Source: Planctomycetia bacterium
Lineage (GTDB): Bacteria > Planctomycetota > Planctomycetia > Pirellulales > Thermoguttaceae
Length of the DNA: 55,364 bases
Assembly: GCA_030527205.1 (NCBI GenBank)
Contig: JAUNBG010000024.1
Coordinates: 1 to 55,364 of the forward strand
Reading direction: 5' to 3'
Shown here: piece by piece, positions 46,073 through 54,506 of the stretch
How the letters are laid out: each line of letters begins with the position of its first letter
Position numbering within the stretch: position 1 is the first letter of the stretch
The notes under the pieces: generated by a model
Told to the model about the DNA's origin: nothing
The model's database searches: none
Seen by the model: the letters and a program-made list of their open reading frames with translations, nothing else
Position numbers and translations under genes: made by a program

Positions 46073-46276
46073 TCCGCTTAAGCGAACCTTTTGAAAAAAG
46101 TTTGAACAAACTTAAAAGAAGTCCCAAAACCCGCCAGGAACGCTGACGTCTCGACCAGGAACTGTTTTTGCGACGCTTCCTGAATTGAGTTTATTGCAAA
46201 AAACAGGTTTTTAGAACTTCCTTTAAAAAATATCCGCTTAAGCGAACTTTTTCGCAATAACAATTTGAACAAATTT
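46073..46276. repeat. Pair of ~42-bp direct repeats enclosing family A copy 4
   Basis: Left copy 46073-46113 and right copy 46233-46276 both begin TCCGCTTAAGCGAAC and both later contain TTTGAACAAA. Each includes the palindrome CGCTTAAGCG. The family A element lies between them. Confidence 0.8.
46117..46222 (-). repeat. Family A inverted-repeat element, copy 4
   Basis: On the minus strand it begins AGGAAGTTCTAAAAACC and ends GGGTTTTGGGACTTCT, with core GCGTCGCAAAAACAG and TCGAGACGTC. TTAAAA abuts both ends. It is the most diverged copy. Confidence 0.8.
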
Positions 46277-46419
46277 GAGAAATTCCGTTGAAACAAAACG
46301 TTTCGAAATAAAGATTCCTTTGTTTAAAATTATCCAATCTATTCAGTTTTAATATTTTTCTGTTTTTAATTATCGTTCTTATTTTAGGTTTATCTATCTA
46401 TTGTTGTTTCCTTTTTCTT

Positions 46420-47763
46420 TCAACACAATTTTTTCCAAAACCATCGAATTACAGGAATCAAAAAGAAAAGACCAACAAGCGACAGTTCCGCGACAATTGA
46501 AACAATTCTTTGCTCAAGCGAAACAATCAAAGCAAGCGAGCTGGCCTGAACAGCAATGGCGTTATTTTCGGGCATCATTAAAACGGCATCAAAATAGGGA
46601 ATGAGAAGAAGAGAGAGAACGGTTTCCCGAATTCCTATTCCGCCAGGCGAAATAGGAACAGCAAATCCCAAAACAACAGCCAAAGCGGTCGCCGAAATAT
46701 AGCGCGGCAAATTATCAATAAAATTTCCCGGAAGAATACCGAGCCCTTGAATCGCTGCCCAAAGAGAAACGCCAAAGAAAATCCAAAGAAAAGTCATTAG
46801 CGCAAAGCCGACCAAAAAAGTTCGAAATGTTATTCGATCAAGATATCCCTGAAGCTGTTCGTCTTTTTTGCCAATTCGAAAAAGACGCATGATTCGGATG
46901 AAAACAACCGGGAAAACCGGCAAACTCGCCGCAATCATCATTCCTATCGAAATAATCGAATAAAACCAATGTTCGCGAAACCAGATCAAAATAATCATTG
47001 CAGCTATGAATGCGCCGGTTGCCATCATTGTCAAGGTTTCGTAAAAAACGCAAACAGCCGCAACGCTGGCGCGAACTTTTTCTCCTGTAACCATTGCCGA
47101 ACGAATGATGACAACCATTGCTTTTCCTGGAAGATATTTGCCAAGCTGGCTGACATAAAACGCTCGAACCGCTTGAAAAAATGATATTTTTTGCCCCATC
47201 CAACGCAATAAGAAAAACCAGAAAACGGAAGCAGGAAAAAAGGCAAGAAGATAAATAAGACAAGACAAAATAACCCAACGATAATGAATCGTCCAGTCAT
47301 ATTTCATAATTTCATTGGAATCTTGATAAAGCCGCCCGCCGATCCAGACCAAAACAAGCGCAACAACAATCAATTTAACCAAGAAAATAAACCTTTTCCA
47401 ATGTTTCAGGCGATTCTGGTTGTTCTTGGATGGATCGAAGTTCTCGGAAATTGCTTTTTCGGCATTTTCCTGAAATTCGTTCGAATCTTGAAGTTCGTTT
47501 TGTTCTTTCGAATTTCTCGAAGAAATAGAATCTTTCGTTTTGTCAAATTCTTTGCTTAAAAGGTCTCCGACTCCTTCTTCAACAGCATTAATTGCAAAAC
47601 TTTCCAATCCTTTTTGTATTCCGAATTTTGTTCCGTCTTTCAAAGCATTTTCCAAACCGTCCTCAAGGCCATATTCAATTCCGTAATTTAAGCTATCGGT
47701 AAGAATTGTCTTCGCTTGAGGTTTTTTCTTGTTTTGCTTCGTTTTTCTGTTTTTCTTTGACAT
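46420..47763 (-). CDS. YbhN / lysylphosphatidylglycerol synthase transmembrane-family protein
   Basis: This 447-residue protein has a charged N-terminal region of ~125 residues containing Gly-spaced amphipathic repeats (YGLEDGLENALKDGTKFGIQ, then KGLESFAINAVEEGVGDLL). About eight transmembrane helices follow. The membrane part has the LPG-synthase/UPF0104 signature QLGKYLPGKAMVVIIRSAM and the later AVPISPGGIGIRETVLSLLL. Members without the catalytic domain are thought to be lipid or glycolipid flippase-like. The extra N-terminal region is unusual. No strong ribosome binding site precedes the ATG at 47763. Confidence 0.88.
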   Translation of the reverse strand: MSKKNRKTKQNKKKPQAKTILTDSLNYGIEYGLEDGLENALKDGTKFGIQKGLESFAINAVEEGVGDLLSKEFDKTKDSISSRNSKEQNELQDSNEFQENAEKAISENFDPSKNNQNRLKHWKRFIFLVKLIVVALVLVWIGGRLYQDSNEIMKYDWTIHYRWVILSCLIYLLAFFPASVFWFFLLRWMGQKISFFQAVRAFYVSQLGKYLPGKAMVVIIRSAMVTGEKVRASVAAVCVFYETLTMMATGAFIAAMIILIWFREHWFYSIISIGMMIAASLPVFPVVFIRIMRLFRIGKKDEQLQGYLDRITFRTFLVGFALMTFLWIFFGVSLWAAIQGLGILPGNFIDNLPRYISATALAVVLGFAVPISPGGIGIRETVLSLLLIPYFDAVLMMPENNAIAVQASSLALIVSLEQRIVSIVAELSLVGLFFLIPVIRWFWKKLC

Positions 47764-47901
47764 TAATCATTCCGTCCGCTTAAGACTTAACCGAAGCCGT
47801 TATGGGCGACAATTTCGCCTTCCAAAATCTGCCCGTCGTTGCCAGTTAATTCTAATGATATCGACTTTTCATAATTTTGAAGACGATTACTGTTATTAAA
47901 A

Positions 47902-49986
47902 CTAATTCGATTTTCCGCGAATCCAGGATTGCGACGTTCCGCTTGCTGTATTGGCAGACTGCGCAGATCTGGACGTTTGAGTTGGCAAATTCATTCTTCC
48001 GCTGGAATCGGGAACAAGTCCAGAAACGCCGGCGCTGGAATCAGTTGGAGTAAAACCGCGAACGGAACTTTCGGATTTTATTTCGATTGGTTCCATAAAA
48101 CCTGGAAGCGGAACGGCCTCCGCTCCCGATGAGCGATTCGCGTTGGAATTATTATTGCCAGTCGAAGCGAAAGTCGAATTGTTCGAAAGATCAGTTAAAG
48201 GGGAATTTGGCTCGGAAACCGTTTCTTTTTGATCGGCAACTGCCGACAATAATCGATCTCGAACTGTTCGATTTGCGGCCGTTCTTTCGCGACTTGTTCG
48301 TTGACCGGCAACTCGTTCGTTACTCGAACGATTATTTTCCGATCTTGTCGAAACTTGTCGATTATTGGTTTGACGCTCATTGAGAACTCGGTCAGACGCT
48401 TGTCGATCCCGGGCAGTTCGATCATAAATAGACCGTTCATTGAGCGTTCTTTCTCGATATTGACGTTCCCCAGTTTGGGCATTTCGACGCCCCGAAGCGC
48501 CGGGCGTTTGTTGACGTTGAATATAACCTTGTTGAAGAGGAACAGGCTTGCGTCGTTCCAAAACTTGATGTTTCGCTAACGGAGTTGTCGGCAAATAAGA
48601 AATGACCTGTTCAACTAAAGGCATCGATAATCCAAGTTCGGAAATAAGAGAATCCAACGATTGGGAAATATTGGCTTTTCCATTTAAAAGATTGGAATCG
48701 CTGGTTAACTGAGTCATCGAATTTGCATTTGAAAAAGCGTTATTTCCCGTTTCAATCGCAAATGGATCAAAATTTTCCGAGGATTCAAAAAATTCTGTAT
48801 TGTTAACAAAAGGGTTGTTGTCATTTAACCGGTTTTCCTGAGGAGATTGCAACGATCCGACAAACGAAGATTCCAAATTGACTTCATTTGTTGACGTTTC
48901 GAAAGACGAATTATAATCGTCAAATTCGGGAAGCATTAATAATTGCGCGCTATTGCGTAAAATCTCAACGTCATCCAACGGCAAAAGTTTGAGCGAAACT
49001 TCAATCGCAATGGGAAGGCCATTTTTTTCGATACTGTTCCAACGGTCGAACCAAGTTTGACCATCAAAATAACGAAATCGGCAATCAATGACTTCTGGAA
49101 TCCAAACTGTTCCGTCTTCTGAATCCATTGCCAATTGCGCGGCTGTTAAATAAGGTTTGATATTTTGTGACGCATTAGAATTCAATCCATTGAGCAATTG
49201 ATCGTTCAAAAGATTATCATTTTCCCAATCATTGGTTAAAGAATCGCTGGTTGGATCCGACAACAAACCGGCAAAGGCCGATTCATTGATTGAATCGTTC
49301 GGGGACGAATTTGACGACAAATCGGAATTAGAATCGTCAACCGTTTCGAAATCAAGTTCATATCGAGATAATCCATATTTCTGCGTCAACGGCCGATTCA
49401 TTGAACGGTCAAACTCATTCATCGGACTCAAGGAAGAATCCAAAGTCGATTCATCTTGCAACGAACCAGCGAATTTTGAACCAAAATCGACTTTTTCCTC
49501 TGCATTCTCTGTCGTTGATTGAGTTTCTTCGTTTCCCTTTTCCCGAGCATTGATTGGAACGAATTCATAAAAAATCGTTTTTAACTCCGGAACCTGCGGA
49601 TTCGGCGATTCCCCCAAACCAGAAGCCGCTTGCCGATTTTCTTCAACGCTGGCTGTTTTTGCAAAGAGATTCGGCTGAACAACGTCAATTTGTAACGAAC
49701 GCGAATCGCCTCGAAGTCCAAAATGGCGAATAAATTGGTTGCCCAATGAATTGGATGACGGCAACGAATGAATCGGATCCTGAACCGCCGCAGCTAAATC
49801 GTCATTAAGCATTTGCGAAACGGATCGAACCAATTGAGCCCGGCTGACTTTTCGTTCGCTTATTAAATAATGGCCGGAATAAAGTTGCATCATATTCCAA
49901 ATCATAGCCAAAAGAGCGATCAACAATCCCAAAACCAATAAAAGTTCCAGAAGCGTCATTCCCTTTTCTCTTAATCCGCTTTGCAT
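47902..49986 (-). CDS. GspJ-like type II secretion pseudopilin with long Arg-rich repeat tail
   Basis: Read from the ATG at 49986, this is 694 residues. The N-terminus REKG-MTLLELLLVLGLLIALLAM is a type IV prepilin signal with Glu at position +5, and Met instead of Phe at +1. A GspJ-like domain follows (ERKVSRAQLVRSVSQMLNDDL, and later VWIPEVIDCRFRYFDGQTWF, as in minor pseudopilins). Long Ser/Asn/Glu-rich insertions separate the parts. Residues 509-578 are 14 consecutive pentapeptides of the form xxx[DENQT]R. The last ~115 residues are Ser/Thr/Asn-rich. Ordinary GspJ is about 200 residues. It probably sits at the tip of a type II secretion pseudopilus. gspF and gspG lie 3-5 kb away on the other strand. 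Confidence 0.8.
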   Translation of the reverse strand: MQSGLREKGMTLLELLLVLGLLIALLAMIWNMMQLYSGHYLISERKVSRAQLVRSVSQMLNDDLAAAVQDPIHSLPSSNSLGNQFIRHFGLRGDSRSLQIDVVQPNLFAKTASVEENRQAASGLGESPNPQVPELKTIFYEFVPINAREKGNEETQSTTENAEEKVDFGSKFAGSLQDESTLDSSLSPMNEFDRSMNRPLTQKYGLSRYELDFETVDDSNSDLSSNSSPNDSINESAFAGLLSDPTSDSLTNDWENDNLLNDQLLNGLNSNASQNIKPYLTAAQLAMDSEDGTVWIPEVIDCRFRYFDGQTWFDRWNSIEKNGLPIAIEVSLKLLPLDDVEILRNSAQLLMLPEFDDYNSSFETSTNEVNLESSFVGSLQSPQENRLNDNNPFVNNTEFFESSENFDPFAIETGNNAFSNANSMTQLTSDSNLLNGKANISQSLDSLISELGLSMPLVEQVISYLPTTPLAKHQVLERRKPVPLQQGYIQRQQTPGASGRRNAQTGERQYRERTLNERSIYDRTARDRQASDRVLNERQTNNRQVSTRSENNRSSNERVAGQRTSRERTAANRTVRDRLLSAVADQKETVSEPNSPLTDLSNNSTFASTGNNNSNANRSSGAEAVPLPGFMEPIEIKSESSVRGFTPTDSSAGVSGLVPDSSGRMNLPTQTSRSAQSANTASGTSQSWIRGKSN
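48253..48462 (-). repeat. Fourteen in-frame pentapeptide repeats xxx[DENQT]R
   Basis: The minus strand encodes QYRER TLNER SIYDR TARDR, continuing in strict five-residue register to TAANR TVRDR. Every fifth residue is Arg, preceded by Asp, Glu, Asn, Gln or Thr. DNA of the units has diverged while the register is kept. Confidence 0.95.
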
Positions 49987-50140
49987 TATAACTCTTTCTC
50001 GTTTTGCATTATTTGAAAGAACGAAAGTTATGTCGACCCATTTTATTTGAAATAATGACAACAAGAATAATGTTTTTTATTCTAATATTCTGTGATGATT
50101 CAACTTATATTTATCTTTTTGAAAAGATCAAAAGAACTAT

Positions 50141-50251
50141 AGGGAGTTCTAAAACCCAGATTTTTCAACAAACTCATTTCGGATAAAGTCGTTAAAACCT
50201 GTTCTTGCTGACGAGACGTCCGCGTTCCTAAGGGATTTTGAGAACTTTCCT
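50141..50251 (+). repeat. Family A inverted-repeat element, copy 5
   Basis: The 111-bp element has termini AGGGAGTTCTAAAACCC and GAGAACTTTCCT. The core CGGATAAAGTCGTTAAAACC, then TGTTCTTGC and GACGAGACGTCCGCG, are all present. Flanks are A/T-only (TATA left, TATT right). Confidence 0.85.
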
Positions 50252-50383
50252 ATTATTTTATAATAATCCTTGCAAAACAACAAGATCGCCTTAAGCAAAC
50301 TTTGGAAGACTTCCCTTTTTATTAATAATTATATAATATTTATAGACAATAATATCACAAATAACAAAATAAGGATTTATACA

Positions 50384-50437
50384 ATGAAATTTTTCTCGAA
50401 TAACAAACGCTCGCAATCATATGAACGGATTGCGTAA
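50384..50437 (+). CDS. Possible 17-residue peptide
   Basis: ATG at 50384 opens a frame encoding MKFFSNNKRSQSYERIA and then TAA. It has AAGGA nine bases upstream, and an AT-rich stretch with TATAAT-like hexamers lies 35-55 bases before it. Both are better than most annotated starts in this window. It could be a real small protein, a leader peptide or the remnant of a decayed gene. Nothing downstream continues the frame. Confidence 0.25.
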   Translation: MKFFSNNKRSQSYERIA

Positions 50438-50573
50438 AAGCGTCCTTTTCAAAATAACCTTCTTTCAAAAAAATTTTTGACAAAAACGATAATCAAGTTT
50501 TCAAATAAAATTCATAGAAAAACTTTCGTTCGATCGATTTTTTGATTATGCTCAAAGCGCAAGAAAATGGAAC

Positions 50574-51068
50574 CTATCGATATAAAACAACTCGAATGAT
50601 TGCCTCCAAAAATCTTTTGATTCGAGTAAACCAAGGCTCTTCTTCCGGTTGAATGGGAACGGTTAAAAAAGTTCGAATGCCGGTTCGATTTCCAGCAAGA
50701 ACATCGGACAAAATTTGATCGCCAACCATTGCCGTTTCAGACGGATCAAAATGATTTTCCTTGAGGGCGCGAACGCAACCGCGAATCGACGGCTTTAAAG
50801 CCAAGGCAACCCAGGGGATTTGTAGCGATTGGGCAAAGCGGGCAATTCTTTTTTCCGCTCCATTGGAAACCAGACAGAGCCCGATACAGGAATCTTTCAT
50901 TTGTTGCAACCATTGACGAATCTCTGGAGAGACTTCTTGCGTTCGATAACTTTTTAGAGTACAATCAACATCAAGGAGAAGATTCCTGATTCCGAGTTGT
51001 TCAAGTTTTTCAGGCGTCAAATCAAGGACGCTTTGAATTTTTTCCGTTGGGATTAATAGTTTAAACAT
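50574..51068 (-). CDS. YqeG-family HAD-IIIA phosphatase
   Basis: This 164-residue protein has all four HAD motifs: DVDCT (D33, D35, T37), LVSNG (motif II), a Lys in LKPSIRGCVRAL (motif III) and MVGDQILSDVLAGNRTGI (motif IV). This is the YqeG subgroup, related to bacterial phosphatidylglycerophosphate phosphatases (Gep4-like), so a role in phospholipid synthesis is possible. The usual motif I in this group is DxDNT, with Cys replacing Asn here. It is read divergently from the methyltransferase gene with only 12 bp between start codons, so each promoter must overlap the other gene. Confidence 0.92.
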   Translation of the reverse strand: MFKLLIPTEKIQSVLDLTPEKLEQLGIRNLLLDVDCTLKSYRTQEVSPEIRQWLQQMKDSCIGLCLVSNGAEKRIARFAQSLQIPWVALALKPSIRGCVRALKENHFDPSETAMVGDQILSDVLAGNRTGIRTFLTVPIQPEEEPWFTRIKRFLEAIIRVVLYR

Positions 51069-51080
51069 AGGTCTTTAATA

Positions 51081-53048
51081 ATGCGAAAGTCGTTTAAGGA
51101 AGCGTTACAACAATCCGTTATTGTTTTTGATGGCGCAATGGGAACCGAAATCTATCGAAACCATATTTTTACGAATCGATGTTATGATGAACTCAACTTG
51201 AGTAATTCAACGCTAATTCGTCAAATTCATGAATCGTATCGGAATGCAGGGGCCGACGTTTTGACAACGAATACTTTTGGCGCTAATCGACTGAATCTTG
51301 AAAAATATGGTTTGGCCGATCAGTTAAAGGCGATTAACCTTGCAGGAGCGGCCTTGGCTCGTTCGGTTGCCGAAAAACAAAATGAAGAATCCGATCGGAA
51401 AAAAAAGGACGGAAATATTGACAAAACAATTAATAATTCAACGACAGGACAGTCGCAAACGAATCTTGATTCCAAATGTTCTGAAATGAATGGCAACGAA
51501 AGCAACAACTTTTATGTTGCCGGTTCGATTGGACCGCTTTTTCCTTCAACTCCAATTCAATATACGAATCATGAATTGGAACAAATTTTAACAGAACAAA
51601 TCTCGGCTTTGATTGAAGGGAATGTCGATTTTATCCTTTTTGAAACGCAACCGTCACGAAAATCAATGGAGTTGGCGGCAAAAGCAATGTCGCATTTCAA
51701 TGGTTTTCCTTTTATTATATCCGCAGCGCTCTCGCAAAACAAGGAGACCGTTTCCGGCGAATCGGTTCAGAGACTTTTTGCCCCCTTTCCCGACGAATTG
51801 CCGCAACCGTTTGCTTTTGGTTTGAATTGCGGTTTAGGACCGGACGGAATTTTGGAATCGGTTGAAGAAATAATGAAATTCGTTGATCGGCCATTTATCG
51901 TTCAACCCAACGCCGGTCTTCCCAAAGAATTTGAAGGACGTCAGCTTTATTATTGTTCGCCTGAATATATTGCAACTTATTCAATGCAATATGTCAACCT
52001 GGGCGTTTCTGCTGTCGGCGGTTGTTGCGGAACAACTCCGGAACATATTGCAGAAATTGCCAAAATGGTTAAACCGCTTTCCAAAGGCCGCAGCGCTGTT
52101 TCGGTTCTTCAGCAACTTCAACCGGAAGTTCAAGAGCAACCGGAATCCAATTTTGAGGATCGAAGTCGTTTGGCTTGGAAATTTTCTCATAAAAAATGGA
52201 TCAAAACCGTTGAACTCGTTCCGCCGCGAGGTTATGATTTGTCCGATACAATTCAAAAATGTCAACAAATAAGTCGTTTCGGCATTGACGCGATCAATTT
52301 GCCCGATGGACCTCGCGCTTCGTCTCGAATTTCCTCGCTGGTTGTCGCGGAACGCATTCTTCATGAAGCCTGTATCGAACCTATTTTGCATTTCTGTTGT
52401 CGCGACCGAAATTTAATTGGAATGCAAGCTGATCTTTTGGCCTGCGCTGCTTACGGAATTCATAATCTTTTGTTTATAACGGGCGATCCGCCGAAACTGG
52501 GCAGTTATCCAAATGCAACGGGAGTTTTTGATACCGATTCGATCGGTCTTTGTTCGCTTCAACAGCGAATGAATCGCGGCATTGATTTGGGAGGTCAGGC
52601 GATTTTTCCGCAAACTCATGCGGTCAAAGGCGTCGGAATTGACCCGAACTCATTAGATTTAAATCGGGAAATAGCTCGTTTTCGTCGAAAAATAGAAGCG
52701 GGAGCCGATTTTGCCATTACGCAACCGGTTTTTGATCAGAATCAATTGTTTTCCTTTTTGGAAAAGGTTGGAGATTGTTCCATTCCAGTTATTGCGGGAA
52801 TTTGGCCGCTTGCGAGTTATCGAAACGCTGTTTTTATGCATAATGAAGTTCCAGGCGTCATTATTCCCGACGTTATTATGCAACGAATGGAAAAAGCGTC
52901 TCAATATTCCAAAGAAGATCAGCTCGCAATCGGCATTGAAATTGCCAAAGATTCAATCGGTTTTGTTCGCGATTCAGTTGCTGGCGTTCAGGTCAGTTCT
53001 CCCTTTGGGCGAATAGAAATCGCTTTGAATGTTTTGGAATGTTTCTGA
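51081..53048 (+). CDS. Bifunctional homocysteine S-methyltransferase / methylenetetrahydrofolate reductase
   Basis: This 655-residue fusion, like YitJ of Bacillus, is expected to make methionine. Residues 1-330 are the zinc-dependent homocysteine methyltransferase barrel: DGAMGTEIYRN, TNTFGANRLNLEKYGL and zinc ligands C250 (GLNCG) and C315/C316 (GGCCGTTPEHI). Residues 370-655 are the flavin-containing MTHFR domain: VELVPPRGYDLSDTI, HFCCRDRN, NLLFITGDPPKLG, FAITQPVFDQ and the end ending in AGVQVSSPFGR. A charged, Asn/Lys-rich insert lies near residues 95-145. AGGT eight bases before the ATG gives modest start support. No SAM riboswitch is possible in the 12-bp leader gap to the divergent gene. 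Confidence 0.95.
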   Translation: MRKSFKEALQQSVIVFDGAMGTEIYRNHIFTNRCYDELNLSNSTLIRQIHESYRNAGADVLTTNTFGANRLNLEKYGLADQLKAINLAGAALARSVAEKQNEESDRKKKDGNIDKTINNSTTGQSQTNLDSKCSEMNGNESNNFYVAGSIGPLFPSTPIQYTNHELEQILTEQISALIEGNVDFILFETQPSRKSMELAAKAMSHFNGFPFIISAALSQNKETVSGESVQRLFAPFPDELPQPFAFGLNCGLGPDGILESVEEIMKFVDRPFIVQPNAGLPKEFEGRQLYYCSPEYIATYSMQYVNLGVSAVGGCCGTTPEHIAEIAKMVKPLSKGRSAVSVLQQLQPEVQEQPESNFEDRSRLAWKFSHKKWIKTVELVPPRGYDLSDTIQKCQQISRFGIDAINLPDGPRASSRISSLVVAERILHEACIEPILHFCCRDRNLIGMQADLLACAAYGIHNLLFITGDPPKLGSYPNATGVFDTDSIGLCSLQQRMNRGIDLGGQAIFPQTHAVKGVGIDPNSLDLNREIARFRRKIEAGADFAITQPVFDQNQLFSFLEKVGDCSIPVIAGIWPLASYRNAVFMHNEVPGVIIPDVIMQRMEKASQYSKEDQLAIGIEIAKDSIGFVRDSVAGVQVSSPFGRIEIALNVLECF

Positions 53049-53159
53049 ATAACAAGACAATAACCTCAAGCTGTTATCAATGTTTCTGTGACATTAAATT
53101 TATATTTGTTTTAGGAGTTTTATTTTCAAACAAATATCATTCATACAGAGGCCGGAATG

Positions 53160-53245
53160 GACAAGCCCCAACAATTTGCGACTTTTGCCGTCGTTGTTGA
53201 AGTTCGTCAATACAAATTTCGGCTTTTCAATAGGCTTGAGAATAC
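53160..53245 (+). repeat. Family B dispersed repeat, copy 9
   Basis: It contains CCCAACAATTTGCGACTTTT, GAAGTTCGTCAATACAAATT and the end CGGCTTTTCAATAGGCTTGA. It ends about 47 bp before the gspF ATG. Confidence 0.45.
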
Positions 53246-53291
53246 AGATTGAATCATTATTAACGTCATTTAGAGTTTGAGTCAAAAACTT

Positions 53292-54506
53292 ATGCCGGAT
53301 TTCAAATACAAAGCGCGAAATAAAATTGGAAAAGAGATTCAAGGACGCCTTTCAGCGAATACGAAAAAGGATGTTCTTGATCTTTTGTCGCGTCAGGGAA
53401 TGTTCCCCATTTCTGTTGAGGACGCCAATAAAGGGGATATTGATCTCGGAAAATTGTTCAAACGTCGTCCGCCTGATTCCCTAATCGCTGCTTTTTTGAG
53501 TCAACTTGCCGAGTTGCTCGAAAATGGCGTTCCGGTTTTAACCGCTTTTCAAGTTTTAGGAAAACAAGCAACCAATCCTGTTTTAAAGGAAGTCGTCAAC
53601 GATATTCATGATCAAATTGCTGACGGTCAGGAAATCGACGTTGCTTTTGCGTCTCATCCGCGCATTTTCAACGATTTAACGATTAGTATTATTCGAGCAG
53701 GCGCAGAAGGAGCCTTTTTGGAAGATTCGCTCAAACGAACAGCAAAATTTATGGAACAACAAGCAGAGCTCAAAGGAAAAATAACGGGCGCAATGATTTA
53801 TCCCGCTATGCTTTGCATTGTTGGAACAATTGTTGTAACCGTTTTGGTTGTCTTTTTTGTTCCCAAATTTGAACCGATGTTCGATCAATATGTTGACGGC
53901 GGTCACGAATTGCCATTCGCGACGATTTCTTTATTAGCATTTCGAGATTTTCTTTCAAAATACGGAATTTATGCGTTGAGCGGTTTGATTCTTGGCGGTT
54001 TCTGGCTCCGTTTCCAAATGATGACTAAATGGGGACGACAGTTCGTTGATCGTTGGAAACTCAAGATTCCGATTATTGGTCCGATTGCGTTAAATTCGGC
54101 GGTTTCACGACTTTGTCGCGTTTTGGGAACTCTGCTTCAAAACGGGGTTCCTATTTTGCGAGCGCTTGAAATCAGCAGCCATTCAACAGGAAATTCGCTT
54201 TTGGCAACGGCAGTTGAAAAAGCGGTTGAGAGCGTTTCTGCAGGCGAACCGTTGTCTAAACCGCTTTCAGACGCCAATTTTATGCCGCCGCAAGTTATGG
54301 CGATGATCTCCATTTCCGAGGAATCGAATACGCTTGAAAACGTTTTAATTAATGTTTCCGAAAGCATCGAACGCGAACTGTCGAAAAAGATTGATCTTTT
54401 GGTTCGTCTTCTCGAACCGATTATGCTTTTGATTATGGCTAGCGCCGTTTTTTATATTATTATTGCTTTATTGCTTCCTATTTTCAAAATGACCGAAGCT
54501 GCTTGA
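53292..54506 (+). CDS. gspF: Type II secretion / type IV pilus inner-membrane platform protein GspF/PilC
   Basis: Read from the ATG at 53292, this is 405 residues. It has the N-terminal FKYKARNKIGKEIQGRLSA strand region, two T2SSF domains (about 65-190 and 270-390: FLSQLAELLENGVPVLTAF and RLCRVLGTLLQNGVPILRALE), internal GAEGAFLEDSLKR and SEESNTLENVLINVSE motifs, and three membrane helices (about 168-188, 217-238, 375-395). GspF anchors the assembly ATPase and the pseudopilus base in the inner membrane. Length matches the family. A TTG five codons upstream is less likely. It is followed after 466 bp by gspG. Confidence 0.95.
   Translation: MPDFKYKARNKIGKEIQGRLSANTKKDVLDLLSRQGMFPISVEDANKGDIDLGKLFKRRPPDSLIAAFLSQLAELLENGVPVLTAFQVLGKQATNPVLKEVVNDIHDQIADGQEIDVAFASHPRIFNDLTISIIRAGAEGAFLEDSLKRTAKFMEQQAELKGKITGAMIYPAMLCIVGTIVVTVLVVFFVPKFEPMFDQYVDGGHELPFATISLLAFRDFLSKYGIYALSGLILGGFWLRFQMMTKWGRQFVDRWKLKIPIIGPIALNSAVSRLCRVLGTLLQNGVPILRALEISSHSTGNSLLATAVEKAVESVSAGEPLSKPLSDANFMPPQVMAMISISEESNTLENVLINVSESIERELSKKIDLLVRLLEPIMLLIMASAVFYIIIALLLPIFKMTEAA

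Larger units (their letters stand above)
46047..46419. other. Convergent intergenic region with nested repeats
   Basis: It holds a family A element (46117-46222) flanked by two ~42-bp direct repeats (46073-46113 and 46233-46276). The rest is AT-rich without visible genes. Confidence 0.6.
49987..50573. other. Intergenic region with a family A element and a tiny open frame
   Basis: About 590 bases. It contains family A copy 5 (50141-50251), a very AT-rich stretch (50320-50350) and a 17-codon frame at 50384-50437. Confidence 0.5.

Noticed and set aside
51069..51080. Possible SAM riboswitch before the methionine synthesis gene
   Set aside because: Only 12 bp separate the two divergent start codons, too little for any riboswitch.
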